From Hexactinellida sp. DTS-2022 (lineage: Eukaryota > Porifera > Hexactinellida): a stretch of 64,000 bases of DNA. Shown here piece after piece: positions 33,241 to 43,589 of the stretch (within the stretch, counting starts at the first letter, position 1; each line of letters begins with the position of its first letter). Made by a program: the position numbers and the translations under genes. The notes below the pieces were generated by a model. It searched no databases, was not told the origin of the DNA, and saw only the letters and a program-made list of their open reading frames with translations. The stretch is taken from the NCBI GenBank assembly GCA_028753945.1, contig JAPNXP010000001.1:3338501-3402500 (forward strand), given 5' to 3'.

Positions 33241-33534
33241 GGAGAGACGAAAGGGTGTGCCTTTATCAGGGACTGAGGAGCTTTTTTCAATAACCTTCGG
33301 AAAAGGTAGAGCCTTTGCGAGAGCTACAGTACCGCTATTTACGGGCTTATGTGTCTCGATAGCACTGATGGGCTGGTTAAAAGATTGTTGCTTTTCAGCC
33401 TTTCTACAGTTCGTTTCGAACTAGGTGGGTTGCAGAAGGGGAGATTTTAACTCTCCGAGGATTATTGTGGGGAGGAGTAGGAGGTGGAGGATGAGGGAGG
33501 CCAGGAGGCGGAGGCAATGGAGTAGTATTACTGT
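33241..33534 (-). pseudogene. Proline-rich coding remnant, possible last exon of the neighbouring gene
   Basis: On the minus strand, an acceptor-like ATATGTTACAG precedes 33534. A frame with NTTPLPPPPGLPHPPPPTPP then runs to a TAG, but at about 33425 another frame takes over (NCRKAEKQQSFNQPISAIE) and stays open to a TAA near 33210. The composition of both parts is coding-like, so one frame break or a very short intron (GTTAAA...CCTAG, 31 bp) lies between. The phase does not match the donor at 33826 simply, so linkage to the gene at 33719-36181 is unproven. Confidence 0.4.
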
Positions 33535-33718
33535 AACATATAAATTAGATAGGTTTGTTAGCTATTACTTATAGTTATTTAACTTTGATAGCCAACATAC
33601 GAAATTATACTACATGTACACAGTGTCATTTACGTCGATAGCCAACACTACATTATCTGATTACGATTAACAAAAACAAAATTTGTTTTTGTGAAATAAA
33701 ACGATTCTTTAAAAATGT

Positions 33719-36181
33719 TTAAATCTTTTTATTTCTCCTGAAATTCAATAATATATTCCTAGATTTCTTACGACTTATGGTCACTCCCAGTAATTTATTT
33801 AGATATGCATCGAAATAGACAATTACCATCTTCGTTATGTTCCGTTTCCCAAGGTTCAAACCTGCTAAGTAACTTCCCAACGCTAATATATGGTTGTCTG
33901 CAAACTGCTGCCAGTTTTCATCTATCACAGCACAGTGGGCGAGAATGACAATTTAGGGGAAATAGGCATTTTAGTATCAGATAGCCATTCATGAAGTATT
34001 ATTGACATATATGTTATTGATAGCTGGGAATTGAATGGCATCATTGAAAATGATGTATGTAGCCTCCTAAACGTGGTTCTAGACATTTAATGATAATTCA
34101 GTCAAAATAATATTTTTGGTTTGTTAACAACATTTTATTATTCACCCATGATTATTGGTTATATTACTTTGATCCGGTTATATTACTTGATCCGGAACTT
34201 CGTATTGTTTTATAAATTCTTCAGTAGCAGATCTTATCGATGAGTGAGTATTTAAGAATTCAAATCCTTGCTTATTATTCATTCTAATAATCAATTAAAA
34301 TGGATGTATTTAAATAATGGGAGTCTATAACAAATATATTATTCCATTTAATGAATATGTCGAAATCTAAGGCCAATTACTTACCAAAATATATGGTCAC
34401 CGTCGCGCCTTTTCGCGGGGCTGGAATTTATTTTTTTATATAGTCTGTATATAAATGTATAATATAAAAGTTTAAAATTATGTGGCCACAACTGGCCACA
34501 GCAAGTTTCAACACTTTATAATGAGGTGATATGATGTCCGAAATGGTAGTAAGCTCATGAATGTCAAAATGTTACGCCAACGAATATTTTAGCAAGTAGA
34601 TTAGCTAATTACTGTTATTCAAGATGTACTACACATCTCATTCTATTACTGAAAATTTGGAATCCATGCGCCTAATACAAAAAGAGATTTATAAGAAACA
34701 TTGGCTAAGTGATTTCAACGACAAATACGGACAAATTAATTAACATTTCAACGTTACTAAGTTATAGCCTAAGGGAGTGTGGTTATAACACGAATAAATT
34801 TCCAATTGACATGCTTTCTATGTTTTCGATGGTGCTTATTCTGATTAACTTACTTTTGAATTGATTTGAACAACTTGAAAATCAAGCCTATTTCCCGTGT
34901 CAATCCACTGTGCACAGTGATTCTTGGGTCCATAGGTGTGTCGTATGGATTACGGAGCGGAACTGCGTCGTGAAATGATTCCCATAGCATTGTGTTTAGA
35001 TACTGCATTCCTGTTTACAATTTTATTAATATAAGAATAATTTTAATGTTATACCCCGCTTTCGAAGGTACGTATAAACTGAACAAATATATTAATTTAA
35101 CTGATTTTGAGTTGTATGAGTGTATTCCTAGATTATTTTAACTTACCACGAAATAAGCTACTTTGTGAGTGTATCTAGCACGTTGGGTATCTGTATAGCT
35201 GGGGTAGAGATCTGTTGTCCATCCGAGTATAATCTCCATAACATCTCTCTTCTACAATAAATGGGTAAAATGATAATTTGTAGTTATCGTAAGAATCATT
35301 GTTAGGCCATATAAAATAAATAACTTGTTTATCATCCCCGTCCGGCCCAATTTTTACCCCCTTCCGGATATAATTTATTATTATTTGATGAAAATAATTG
35401 AACAGATATCAGCTATAAACTTGAGTGAAATGCTCCTAATGTATAAATTTTTGCTGTATCTTGCATTTAGGGCATTACTTTAATTATTTGGGCATTGTCA
35501 TGTGATTTTCTAATTAAATATACTATAAATATTTATTGTCTGGCATAAGATAATGTAATGTGCACATTAATGGAAATAAAAATAAAATCCCGTCCGCCGT
35601 CCGTATTTTCTGAAAAAATCCGGATGATAAACAATTAATTTATTTTACCTGGCCTTAACTTACAACTTCCTCTTCTTTTCCACCATCCAAATACTCGAAT
35701 AACATCGTGTTGGGAGTGTATTTGTGCGCTTTGTATAATTGTTGTGCAGCTCTTCATGTAGAGGAGTCATGAAGGTCTGCCCACGTATATTCTCCTTTAG
35801 GATTTCCTACAAATGACAACATTGTAAGAAAAATATTATGGAATGTTACAAATATTCTGGATTGAAGTCAGTTGAAGGTGTAAAGCGAAAATAACAATGA
35901 GTGTCAATCAATATATTATACAACTATTTGTAAATACGCTCCTAATCCTGGTCTGATCCAAGTTTCATACGCCTAAATCACATATTAATGTTACGGTATA
36001 GGAGAGGATTCCAAATTTTCGCGCTCCCAAATTCAAATTTTCCAAAAATCATACTCCAAAAGGAGCGTCTCGCGCTCCTGGATAATTCCATGGTGTCAAT
36101 ACAGTAGATGTGAAAACGAAACCTTACTTTTAAGTTATTAAGGTGTTGAAGTATAGATTCCGTAGAAAATCCGAAAAGATT
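33719..36181 (-). pseudogene. Multi-exon gene of unknown function with one frame break
   Basis: Six exons can be read on the minus strand: 36181-36128 (ends AAAA/GTAAGG), 35806-35664 (GTAG/ to /GTAAGT), 35251-35147 (TTGTAG/ to /GTAAGT), 35002-34854 (GCAG/ to /GTAAGT), 34283-34187 (TTATTAG/ to /GTAATA), and 33907 onward to a donor at 33826 or the stop at 33719. Exons 3 to 6 join in one frame and give coding-like peptides such as ILGWTTDLYPSYTDTQRAR and WESFHDAVPLRNPYDTPMDP. Exon 2 needs one frame change near 35740 to connect exon 1 to exon 3. I do not recognise the family; no obvious signal peptide or membrane segment is seen. Splice sites are good while the frame is broken, so this is either a young pseudogene or a one-base sequence error. 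The N-terminal exons are not identified. Confidence 0.55.
35940..36100. mobile_element. GCGCTCC-rich MITE, copy 1
   Basis: CATACGCCTAAATCACATAT ... GGAGCGTCTCGCGCTCCTGG. Lies in the first intron of the minus-strand gene. The copy at 42940-43088 shares both halves. Ends are diverged and no duplication was settled. Confidence 0.55.
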
Positions 36182-36230
36182 CTGGTACATCCAAAAAAGG
36201 AATATTTACTATTAACACTATTTTATCTTT

Positions 36231-36525
36231 TAAGTAGAAAATTACTTTTATAGTAGTGTCTCAAAATCTCACGCGCCTCATAACATCACTGTATAATTTC
36301 TAATAGCACATCCATGGTTTGCTAATACAAAGTCTCACAATCTCACGTGTCTCAAAATTATGTATATTATTCTTAAATTAATAATAGAGTAAAAATAAAC
36401 CAAAATTTCCTTTTTTAGCGTCTAAAAATATCACTGTATAATTTGTAAAAGCACATCCATGGTGTATAGAGTGTATCACATAGGCGTCTCAGAATCTCAC
36501 GCGTCTCAAAATATCATGCAACAGT
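36231..36525. repeat. GCGTCTCAAAAT repeat family, copy 2
   Basis: Two units with GCACATCCATGG(T) and CTCACG(C/T)GTCTC, ending AAATATCATGCAACAGTCCTA. It abuts the broken end of the MULE relic, which suggests insertion there. Confidence 0.6.
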
Positions 36526-36534
36526 CCTAATGAC

Positions 36535-37631
36535 AAATAAACAGAAAGAATCTCCTCCTCCGGAAGAAAAGGCAAAGTCAATAAATTTCGAATCAACTTT
36601 TTGAATGTTTGGTTTGTTTTATACAATTTTGACAATCCAATTTTCTGATAAATTTCTTTTGTAAAGTGAAACCATCAACCAATAGTTGTAATTGAAGGAA
36701 AATTGTTTCCAAAGCTTTTCGTGGGGCCAGTTCAAAATCTCCAATTGCGAATGTTGGATTGAAATTAGGAATTAATTCCAAAAAGGCAAATATTGCAGCT
36801 CTATACAGTACCATGACAAAAGTATTCGACCACCCAACATTTCCCATTGAAAATAGTACTATAGTAGGCCTAATAATATTGTTCAATGTATTAAAACTTT
36901 ATCACATATTGTTATTTTGAATTCAGATTCGTATTCTACGCAATCGAATTACCCATTGTAGATGCTTCCAATTGATTACATATTAATTCTGTTGAAAATT
37001 ATCATCAAATGGCAACATGTACCACCAGTTCCCATCTCTCCAATAGTGCAATTTTGGAAAAGTGGTGCATAGTGGCACAGGAAGATAGTTTTTAACCAAA
37101 TCAAAAAGGGATTGAATTGAAAGCTCCTACAATTGTTAATTCGAATGTGCAGAATACGAATATGAAATCGAAATAGCAATATCTCATGTAATTTTAAAAC
37201 ACCATCTTCCATTGTTAACCCCACTATAGTACTATTTTCAATGGGAAAATGTTGGGTGGTCGAATACTTTTGTCCGGGTAGTGTATAATGTTTCAGTTTT
37301 CCTAGTCGTTAAAACATGGAGTGCAGGGGGAGTATAGGGCAAAAATTTGGAAAAAGATTTTAGGAACTACACAAAACGTACCGTCAAATTGAATATGGAC
37401 TGAATCGTTAATCATGTTTAGCATGCAACTTGACCCAAAAATAATGGCTACCTGATCCTCGTATATCGCAGTTGTTAAATGGCTTTTGGAATATTGCGAT
37501 TCAGGTAAAATTACATCAAATTCAATCGCAGACAATGGAATTTTGGGTTGCAGGAGTCTCCTCAGCTTACATATGGTACTTTCAAAACTCTTGAAGGTTA
37601 CAGATGATGCTACTTCCGAATTTCTCAACAT
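36535..37631 (-). pseudogene. MULE (Mutator-like) transposase relic, split by a MITE
   Basis: Reading leftward: an N-terminal part (37631-37302) with NDSVHIQFDGTFCVVPKIFF, which matches the first catalytic Asp region of MULE transposases (DGTF, then PK-FxQ). After a 478-bp insert, 36800-36590 gives FNPTFAIGDFELAPRKALET, the second Asp region (DFE.A). The continuation to about 36535 reads NLLTLPFLPEEEILSVYL, the usual C-terminal LAFLP motif. The third acidic site and zinc ligands are not seen intact. With the insertion, frame shifts and a truncated C-terminus next to the repeat at 36231-36525, it is dead. Confidence 0.75.
36806..37283. mobile_element. TA-flanked MITE, CCCCTACCAAAAG family, copy B
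   Basis: CAGTACCATGACAAAAGTAT ... ACTTTTGTCCGGGTAGTG flanked by TA (36804-36805, 37284-37285). 478 bp. It splits the MULE relic between its first and second catalytic regions. Confidence 0.8.
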
Positions 37632-38049
37632 TCATTAAATTTTTCACGAAGATTGTTGTAGATTTTTCTGCACCGCGTTTAATATTGTTACTTAAGACAA
37701 TTTTCTTAGAGTTGTAACTCCGTTATTTCTAGTAAGTCAGATATTATATCTATTTTAGCATAGCTTTTACAGGCGTGTGATCTAAATAATGCGCATTTGA
37801 GATAGATGAGGAGTCTCTGGATATAACATAACGGAAACCTTGACAATCTTAATGTTTGAAGATAACCTCTTCCCTTCTACTGTAGTATATTCCATTGTAG
37901 TGATATATTTTGGAAATAAAGAACTTGAACTAAATAGAAATAACAATAGAAAACATATATACCTACTTTCGTGAGAAGTAAAAATAAACTTTTCAGTCAT
38001 CATGAAACTGCTAAATCATAACATTAATAGTCGTAAAAGGAAACAAATG
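37632..38049. other. Gene-free stretch
   Basis: No credible ORF or element ends. Confidence 0.35.
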
Positions 38050-38310
38050 GGTATTGAGGACATATTCCTACATCCTAAATGTATAGAACATATTCCTACA
38101 TCAGAAAATATGTAGGACATATTTCGGAATTGGTGTAGGACATATTCCTACATCAAAAAATATATAGGACATATTCCGAAATTGGTGTAGGACATATTCC
38201 TACATCAAAAAATATATAGGACATATTCCGAAATTGGTGTAGGACATAATCCTACATTGTTCGTAAGACATAATCCGATATTTTCGTAGGACATTATCCG
38301 CTTTCCCATA
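38050..38310. repeat. AGGACATATTCC tandem repeat, locus 2
   Basis: Units of GTGTAGGACATATTCCTACA and AAAATATATAGGACATATTC, about 60 bp apart, ending CGTAGGACATTATCCGC and CTTTCCC. The integrase relic starts immediately after. The first locus is 10456-10815. Confidence 0.8.
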
Positions 38311-39066
38311 AGCGGTTGGCACAGGAATTCTATGGCGTCACAGAGAAAGCTTGTAACATCTTCTTGCAAAGCTGTGAAGAGTGCCATTTAAGAAAAGCAA
38401 AGAAAAACATCAAGTCGCTTGTAGTAAAGCCAATATCTTATACTAGATTCCTCTCTCGTTGTCAGGTAGACCTCATTGACTTCAGAGACATGTCAGAGGA
38501 ACACAACAAGTCTGAGTCTGGCATTCCATATCGTTGGCATCCGTTTAAAATTGATCATCTGAAGAATAAGTGTGCAGAGGTAGCTGATGTGTTAGAGGAT
38601 ATATACTGTGAGCTTGGTATTCCTCATATTCTGCAGAGCGATAATGGGAGAGAATTCAAGAACAACATCCTATACTCTCTTATTAATGAAAATTGGCCGA
38701 ACACAAAGTTCTACACGGAAACCGAGACATCCAGAAAGTCAAGGCTCTGTAGAGCGTGCAAACCGTGATATCAAAAACGCTCTGGTTTCTAAGATGAGGG
38801 ATAACTGAAACGACTTGTGTTGGGTCAAGTATGCTAAACGTGTCCAACTCGAAAAGAATACAACATACCATTCGACCATTAGTGTGACTCTATTCGAGGC
38901 CCTATTTAATGGTAAAACCCTCTTTTGGTCTCTCTGACCTTGGAATATCCAACGAGCTAGCTTCACAAATTAACGATGGGGTAGATTTGGAAAGAGTTAT
39001 TAACGATATAAATAACCCTACTCAATTTGAAACAACTTCAAGCAATCAATTCACAGTGACTTAACA

Positions 39067-40001
39067 CAGTGGTACTCAAACTGTGGTCCGCGAGGAAATT
39101 GTTACTGGGCCGCGGAAAGATCATGAAAGTTGTTCAATATTTTATTTAATGGATTTCAATCTCCAATTATAATTATTTGTTGTCATTGTACAATTTTTGG
39201 TATATTATCGAAATCTCCCTCACTTTCATTCAAAAATTATCAGATGATGATCACTTATCCTACTTCATAGAATGCTGTTATAATTTCGTCAATCCTGTAT
39301 ACCTAAAACAGTAACGTGAAATTCAAACATAATTTTATCTTCCACAATACACTCCCCTACCAAAAGTAATTATTTCCATAAAAATAGCAATATAGTGTGT
39401 CTAGAAAAATGTATATTGTATTCGTAATATATGGGACATTGAAATTTGATGTCAGATTCTTTTTCTACGCATTTTAAATAACCATTGCAGGAGCTTTCAC
39501 CTATGTTAGCTACTGATTAGTTTAAAAATTACCATCCATTGCCACTATGTGCCACTTGTTCCCGCCTTATACCATGTTGGCAATTGGAATAATGTACATA
39601 GTGCCACCGGATGATAATTTTCAAAATAATCAATATGATACTTAATTGAAAGCTTCTACATAGGTCTATTGGATGCGTTGAACACGATTCTGCAATCAAA
39701 ATGACCACATCTCATATAATTTGAACGCATTTGCGCATAATATTATACTTATATAATACTAATTCCAATGGAAATTTTTGGTTGTTGAATACTTTTGGTA
39801 GGGCATTAAGTAGAAACGCTTTGTAAAATTTACCTTCGATTAAACACAATTGATAATTTCCACGTATTTGCATCATAAATGCTAAAACATTACAATAATC
39901 AAATTTTACTAAGGACGAGACTGCGCGAAAAATACACGAGGTCCGTGTAATTGTGATAACCAAATTTTTGGTGCGCGACATGAAAAGTTTGAGAAGCACT
40001 G
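39067..40001. mobile_element. hAT-type element inside the integrase relic
   Basis: CAGTGGTACTCAAACTGTGG ... AAAAGTTTGAGAAGCACTG, between ACTTAACA (39059-39066) and GCTTAACA (40002-40009), an 8-bp duplication with one mismatch. The ends match the common hAT CAGNGGT-CTCAAAC pattern. A TA-type MITE is nested at about 39350-39810. Confidence 0.8.
39350..39810. mobile_element. TA-flanked MITE, CCCCTACCAAAAG family, copy C
   Basis: CACTCCCCTACCAAAAG at the left (TA at 39348-39349); ACTTTTGGTAGGGCATTAAG at the right, whose last bases have diverged before TA (39811). Interior matches copy A (GCCACTTGTTCCCGCCTTAT in inverse). Confidence 0.7.
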
Positions 40002-42149
40002 GCTTAACACATGGAAATAGGAAAGAATTCGTGGTTATCAAAATGCCTCTAAATGGCATTAAATTCAAGTTAGATAGATACTAACGTTCGTTTGAAATTT
40101 CAATTTATTTGAACACAAACTACGCCTATAAATATACTTTAGTATTATATCAAATGTATTGTTCCATTTGTGGTTTTGAGAATTCTAAAAATACAACATA
40201 TTTCATTTACTCTGAATTACAATATATAAGGAATCGTTAGTCAAATATATACAAAATGAGTATGCTAAAGATATATTTCTATACTGATTTACTGTTACAC
40301 AGATGCATTCTAATTTTAACAGGGGGTAAAACTTTATGTCCAAAATTGTTGAAAACTTTCAAAATTAAAAATCTCAGGTAAGCGCAAAAAAAGTACATCA
40401 AAGATCAACGATAAATTTTGACAGGTTTTAGCTTAATGTTGTAAGAATTAATTATGGAAATCTTAGCTTCCGATATAGTGCGCAACTTTGAATATTTTAG
40501 CGAATTCCATTGTCTCTTTGTGCTTGCTATGAAAGTGCTAAAACTAATTATTCGCTACTATTCAGTGGTATATCTTATTGGTTATCAAATGTATGGGAAA
40601 TATTGTATATTAGAACAACTGAGCACTTAAGGACAATTTCATCAATCAGAGCAGCGAACTGTGAACTCATATTGGGTTTTTGATATTGAAGGAAGTTAGT
40701 TTTGCACAATTCGGAGGTTATTTAGTGTGATGCACAAGTGACATCTATGCTAGAAAAGTCATCTAGGGTTTATATAAGTTCTAATACACATTATAATTAC
40801 ATTCAGTAACCATCTACCCCCTTTACATGAGTGTACAAATCCTTATATCCCTTAGGAACTGAACTTTTACGAGATATTCCCCATGTTCAAGATATTTGAA
40901 CAATAACTATGGGTGAGTATTAAAAGATTGTTAACAAACCAAATATTTTGTGTTTCATTGATTTACAACAATTCGCCCAGAACTAAACTTAACACGACGT
41001 TTACCACCGATGGGTCACGGAAATGGAACTAACCACTTTATGCCCATATATGGGCATGTGGGTCACAAGTGGTTATCAGCGGGTTAAAAGAGTGGAGACA
41101 TCATTTTTATGATGCCATTCAATTCGCAGCTATCATTAACCTATATGTCAGTAATACTTCAATTTTGAGTACCTGCTACCCAAATGCCTATTTCCTATCA
41201 ACTACAGTTTTAAGCCACTGTGATCAACTTCCATCTGACGCCAACAACATTTCCTCAAGTGACATTATTGAGGACACAGATCTAACTTCTCTGCACGATG
41301 TTGAGCTACCATTCCAAGAGCCTATGATTCGTGATGCATATCTCGATGATATATCACAACTACCCCCTGAAGGTATCCGTGTTCTCTCCAAAAGCTCCGA
41401 CAAGTTCTACTGCAGGTGACCTCGACTGTATTAAACGTGGCCTCGTAACTAGCAGTGCACACAAGTGTTATAGATGTTTGCGTCCTATTCACTTTATTTG
41501 TGGTCGTCAAGGTGGGGAAGACGGATACGGAAGCAGCGTTTGGTGTCCGAGATGTGAGATAGAGGTAATATAGAACAACACGAAGTTTTGGAGTTGGTAT
41601 CAAAATAAGCAGATGTGTATACCAGCGTATGATTAGTTCTTCTGCTAAGAGGTATGTGCCTGCACTCGTTGGGGATAACGTGACAATTCCTATCGACAGA
41701 CTTGATAAAATGAACTCTCTTGGGCAGCACAATGTTTTGTGTCATAACTGGTCTTAGTGACGATGTTTACACAATCGGAACAAAACCAGTTTGATATCTG
41801 TACTTCAAATAAATTCCTCAGTCCATCCTATATCCCAGAAGTTACAGTCTCACAAACAACTCATATGAGGAACACTTCCTTAGGCTTAGAAGGTTCTTTT
41901 TGCAGACGTTCCAACTGCAAAACGAACAGATGTCCTTGTATAAATCTTGTCGCACTTGTAATACCAAGAGTCATCTTGGAAGAAAGTGCTTCAATAAGTA
42001 ACAGATCCACTTAGAATATAGTAGTCATATTATTAGTTAATTTTTACTGGGTAATACCTTATTTTTAACGAAGTATGAATTTATTAGCTACCCATAACAT
42101 AGATATTATAATAACAAACATATAAACTAAATAACGCTTCTAATACTCT

Positions 42150-42260
42150 AAGTTTGAAGCTGTGTGTTCGCGAACAACAGCAAACATTGTGTATTCGTGA
42201 ATATACATGTGTTCGTGAACACACAGATGTTTCTAATATACTGCAACATTCATAACAAAC
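42150..42260. repeat. TGTGTTCGCGAACACA-type palindromes, locus 2
   Basis: TGTGTGTTCGCGAACA, TGTGTATTCGTGAATA and TGTGTTCGTGAACACACA within 90 bp, then TATACTGCAACAT. Same order as 29885-29975 when reversed. Confidence 0.7.
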
Positions 42261-42762
42261 AGTAATTGGTGAAAATATTGAATGCACTTCTAGTTCATCT
42301 AAGGTCCAATTTTTATAGTCGATTCCAGTCCTTTTATTACGTAGTTCAAGTGAAGACATAAATTGTTTGTAATTCAGAAACATCCTCACGACATATCTGC
42401 TTCAACCATATTTTAGCTAGATCGGCATCTTTTGGCAATGGAAGACACTGTAGGTATTCTCCGATACAGGATAATTACTTTTACAATTTGGCACAGAACA
42501 ACAATTTGGCATCGTGAATTAAGCTACGTATATCCAAAACTGAGTGAAATGAAATTAGCATTAGGTCAAGAATAATTAAATAATCATGAGCAACCTAAAT
42601 AGTACGAAAGCGATATGCAACTATCGAATAATCAAATCTTGAACTAAATAAATTAATTACAATATATATACACCAGAGTATATTTATTAATTATGGTAAT
42701 TTAAAATTTAGTTGACTTTCATTACATGTTTTGATTGCATAAATACTACCATTTACTTGTAA
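42261..42762. other. Gene-free stretch
   Basis: AT-rich, nothing recognised. Confidence 0.35.
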
Positions 42763-42770
42763 GTTGTAAT

Positions 42771-43329
42771 CAAGGTTAAACAGAATACTTATATATTTCT
42801 TTGAACCGAATTATTTGCCGAATAGTTTATATTTGGTTGACAACCTGATATCAGTATTCGTATTCGGTTGATGTAACCGAATATTATCAGTATTTGTATT
42901 CGGTTGACGTAACCGAGTATTATCAGTGTTCGTATTCGGCAGTGTATTATACGCCATTTCTAAATACGCCTAAATCACAAATCAATGTTACTGTATAGGA
43001 GAAGATTCCTATTTTTCGCGCTCATAATTAATATTTTTCCTAATTCATAATCCAAAAGGAGCGTCTCGCGCACCTGGATAGTTCCCAGGGATTCGGTTGA
43101 AGTAACCATATTTTATCAGTTTTTGTATTCGGTTGACGTAACCATATTTTATCAGTTTTTGTATTCGGTTGACGTAACCGAAGATTATCAGTATTCGTAT
43201 TCGGTTGACGCAACCGAATATTATCAGTATTCGTATTCGTTTTCGGTTACTCAACAGAATATCAGTATTCGTATTCGGTAGGGCAACTATTCATGAAACT
43301 GATATTCGGTTCGAGAGGTTTCAACCTTG
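42771..43329. mobile_element. hAT MITE with a GTATTCGGTTGACGTAACCG minisatellite
   Basis: Left end CAAGGTTAAAC, right end GTTTCAACCTTG, with GTTGTAAT (42763-42770) and CTTGTAAT (43330-43337) as an 8-bp duplication with one mismatch. Internal ~36-45 bp units alternate TATTCGGTTGACGTAACCG and AATATTATCAGTATTCG. A second element interrupts the array at about 42940-43088. Confidence 0.75.
42940..43088. mobile_element. GCGCTCC-rich MITE, copy 2
   Basis: Interrupts the minisatellite. CAGTGTATTATACGCC at the left and CCTGGATAGTTCCCAG at the right, with GTATTCGG / GGATTCGG as possible flanking octamers. The array itself contains ATTCGG, so the duplication is not independent evidence. Confidence 0.55.
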
Positions 43330-43589
43330 CTTGTAATCCATAGTCATAGCGAAATATAGCCAACTCTAAGTCGTGTACTACGAAGTTCCGGGTCCAGTTA
43401 ATCATGCAAAAGACATTGCAATTTACATGATATATTTAGCTGTAGATGAAATTATTTTTTGGAATCTGATGAAGAGTTTATTCCACCTGCATTGGAAATT
43501 TGTGAGGCAACCATTCTGATCTAATAAATCAATGCGAATCGAATGATCTAGTCAGAGTTTTGAATTTAACCAAAGAACAGTGAATTACT

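Larger units (their letters stand above)
38311..42014 (+). pseudogene. KRBA2/SCAND3-type integrase element, heavily decayed
   Basis: The first part (38316-38900) reads in shifting frames a retroviral-type integrase core as in KRBA2 and SCAND3: FLQSCEECHLRKAKKN (zinc-binding C..C), SRCQVDLIDFRDM (first Asp), LGIPHILQSDNGREF (second Asp), then QGSVERANRDIKNAL (Glu). Later segments are C-terminal: CYRCLRPIHFICG at 41465-41510, a VGDNVTIPIDRLDKM piece at about 41675, and CNCKT-like cysteines (RRSNCKTNRCPC) near 41920. Such integrases belong to DNA transposons of the Ginger/IS481-like kind, domesticated in vertebrates as KRBA2; the placement is from memory. It is broken by frame shifts and stops and by a hAT element at 39067-40001. 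Sequence 40100-41000 shows nothing recognisable. Confidence 0.7.

Noticed and set aside
34386..34430. Possible 36-bp microexon (after AATTCCAG, before GTAAGTAATT) in the minus-strand gene
   Set aside because: Including it creates a TGA at the next junction; direct joining of exons 4 and 5 keeps the frame. The GC-rich core may be a small hairpin.
35740..35750. In-frame TGA as a selenocysteine codon in the minus-strand gene
   Set aside because: Following the other frame upstream removes the TGA and agrees with exon 1's phase, so a frame break explains it more simply; no SECIS element was looked for successfully.
41322..41745. Minus-strand frames of 136 and 83 codons
   Set aside because: They are antisense to the C-terminal part of the KRBA2-type integrase relic, whose motifs read on the plus strand.
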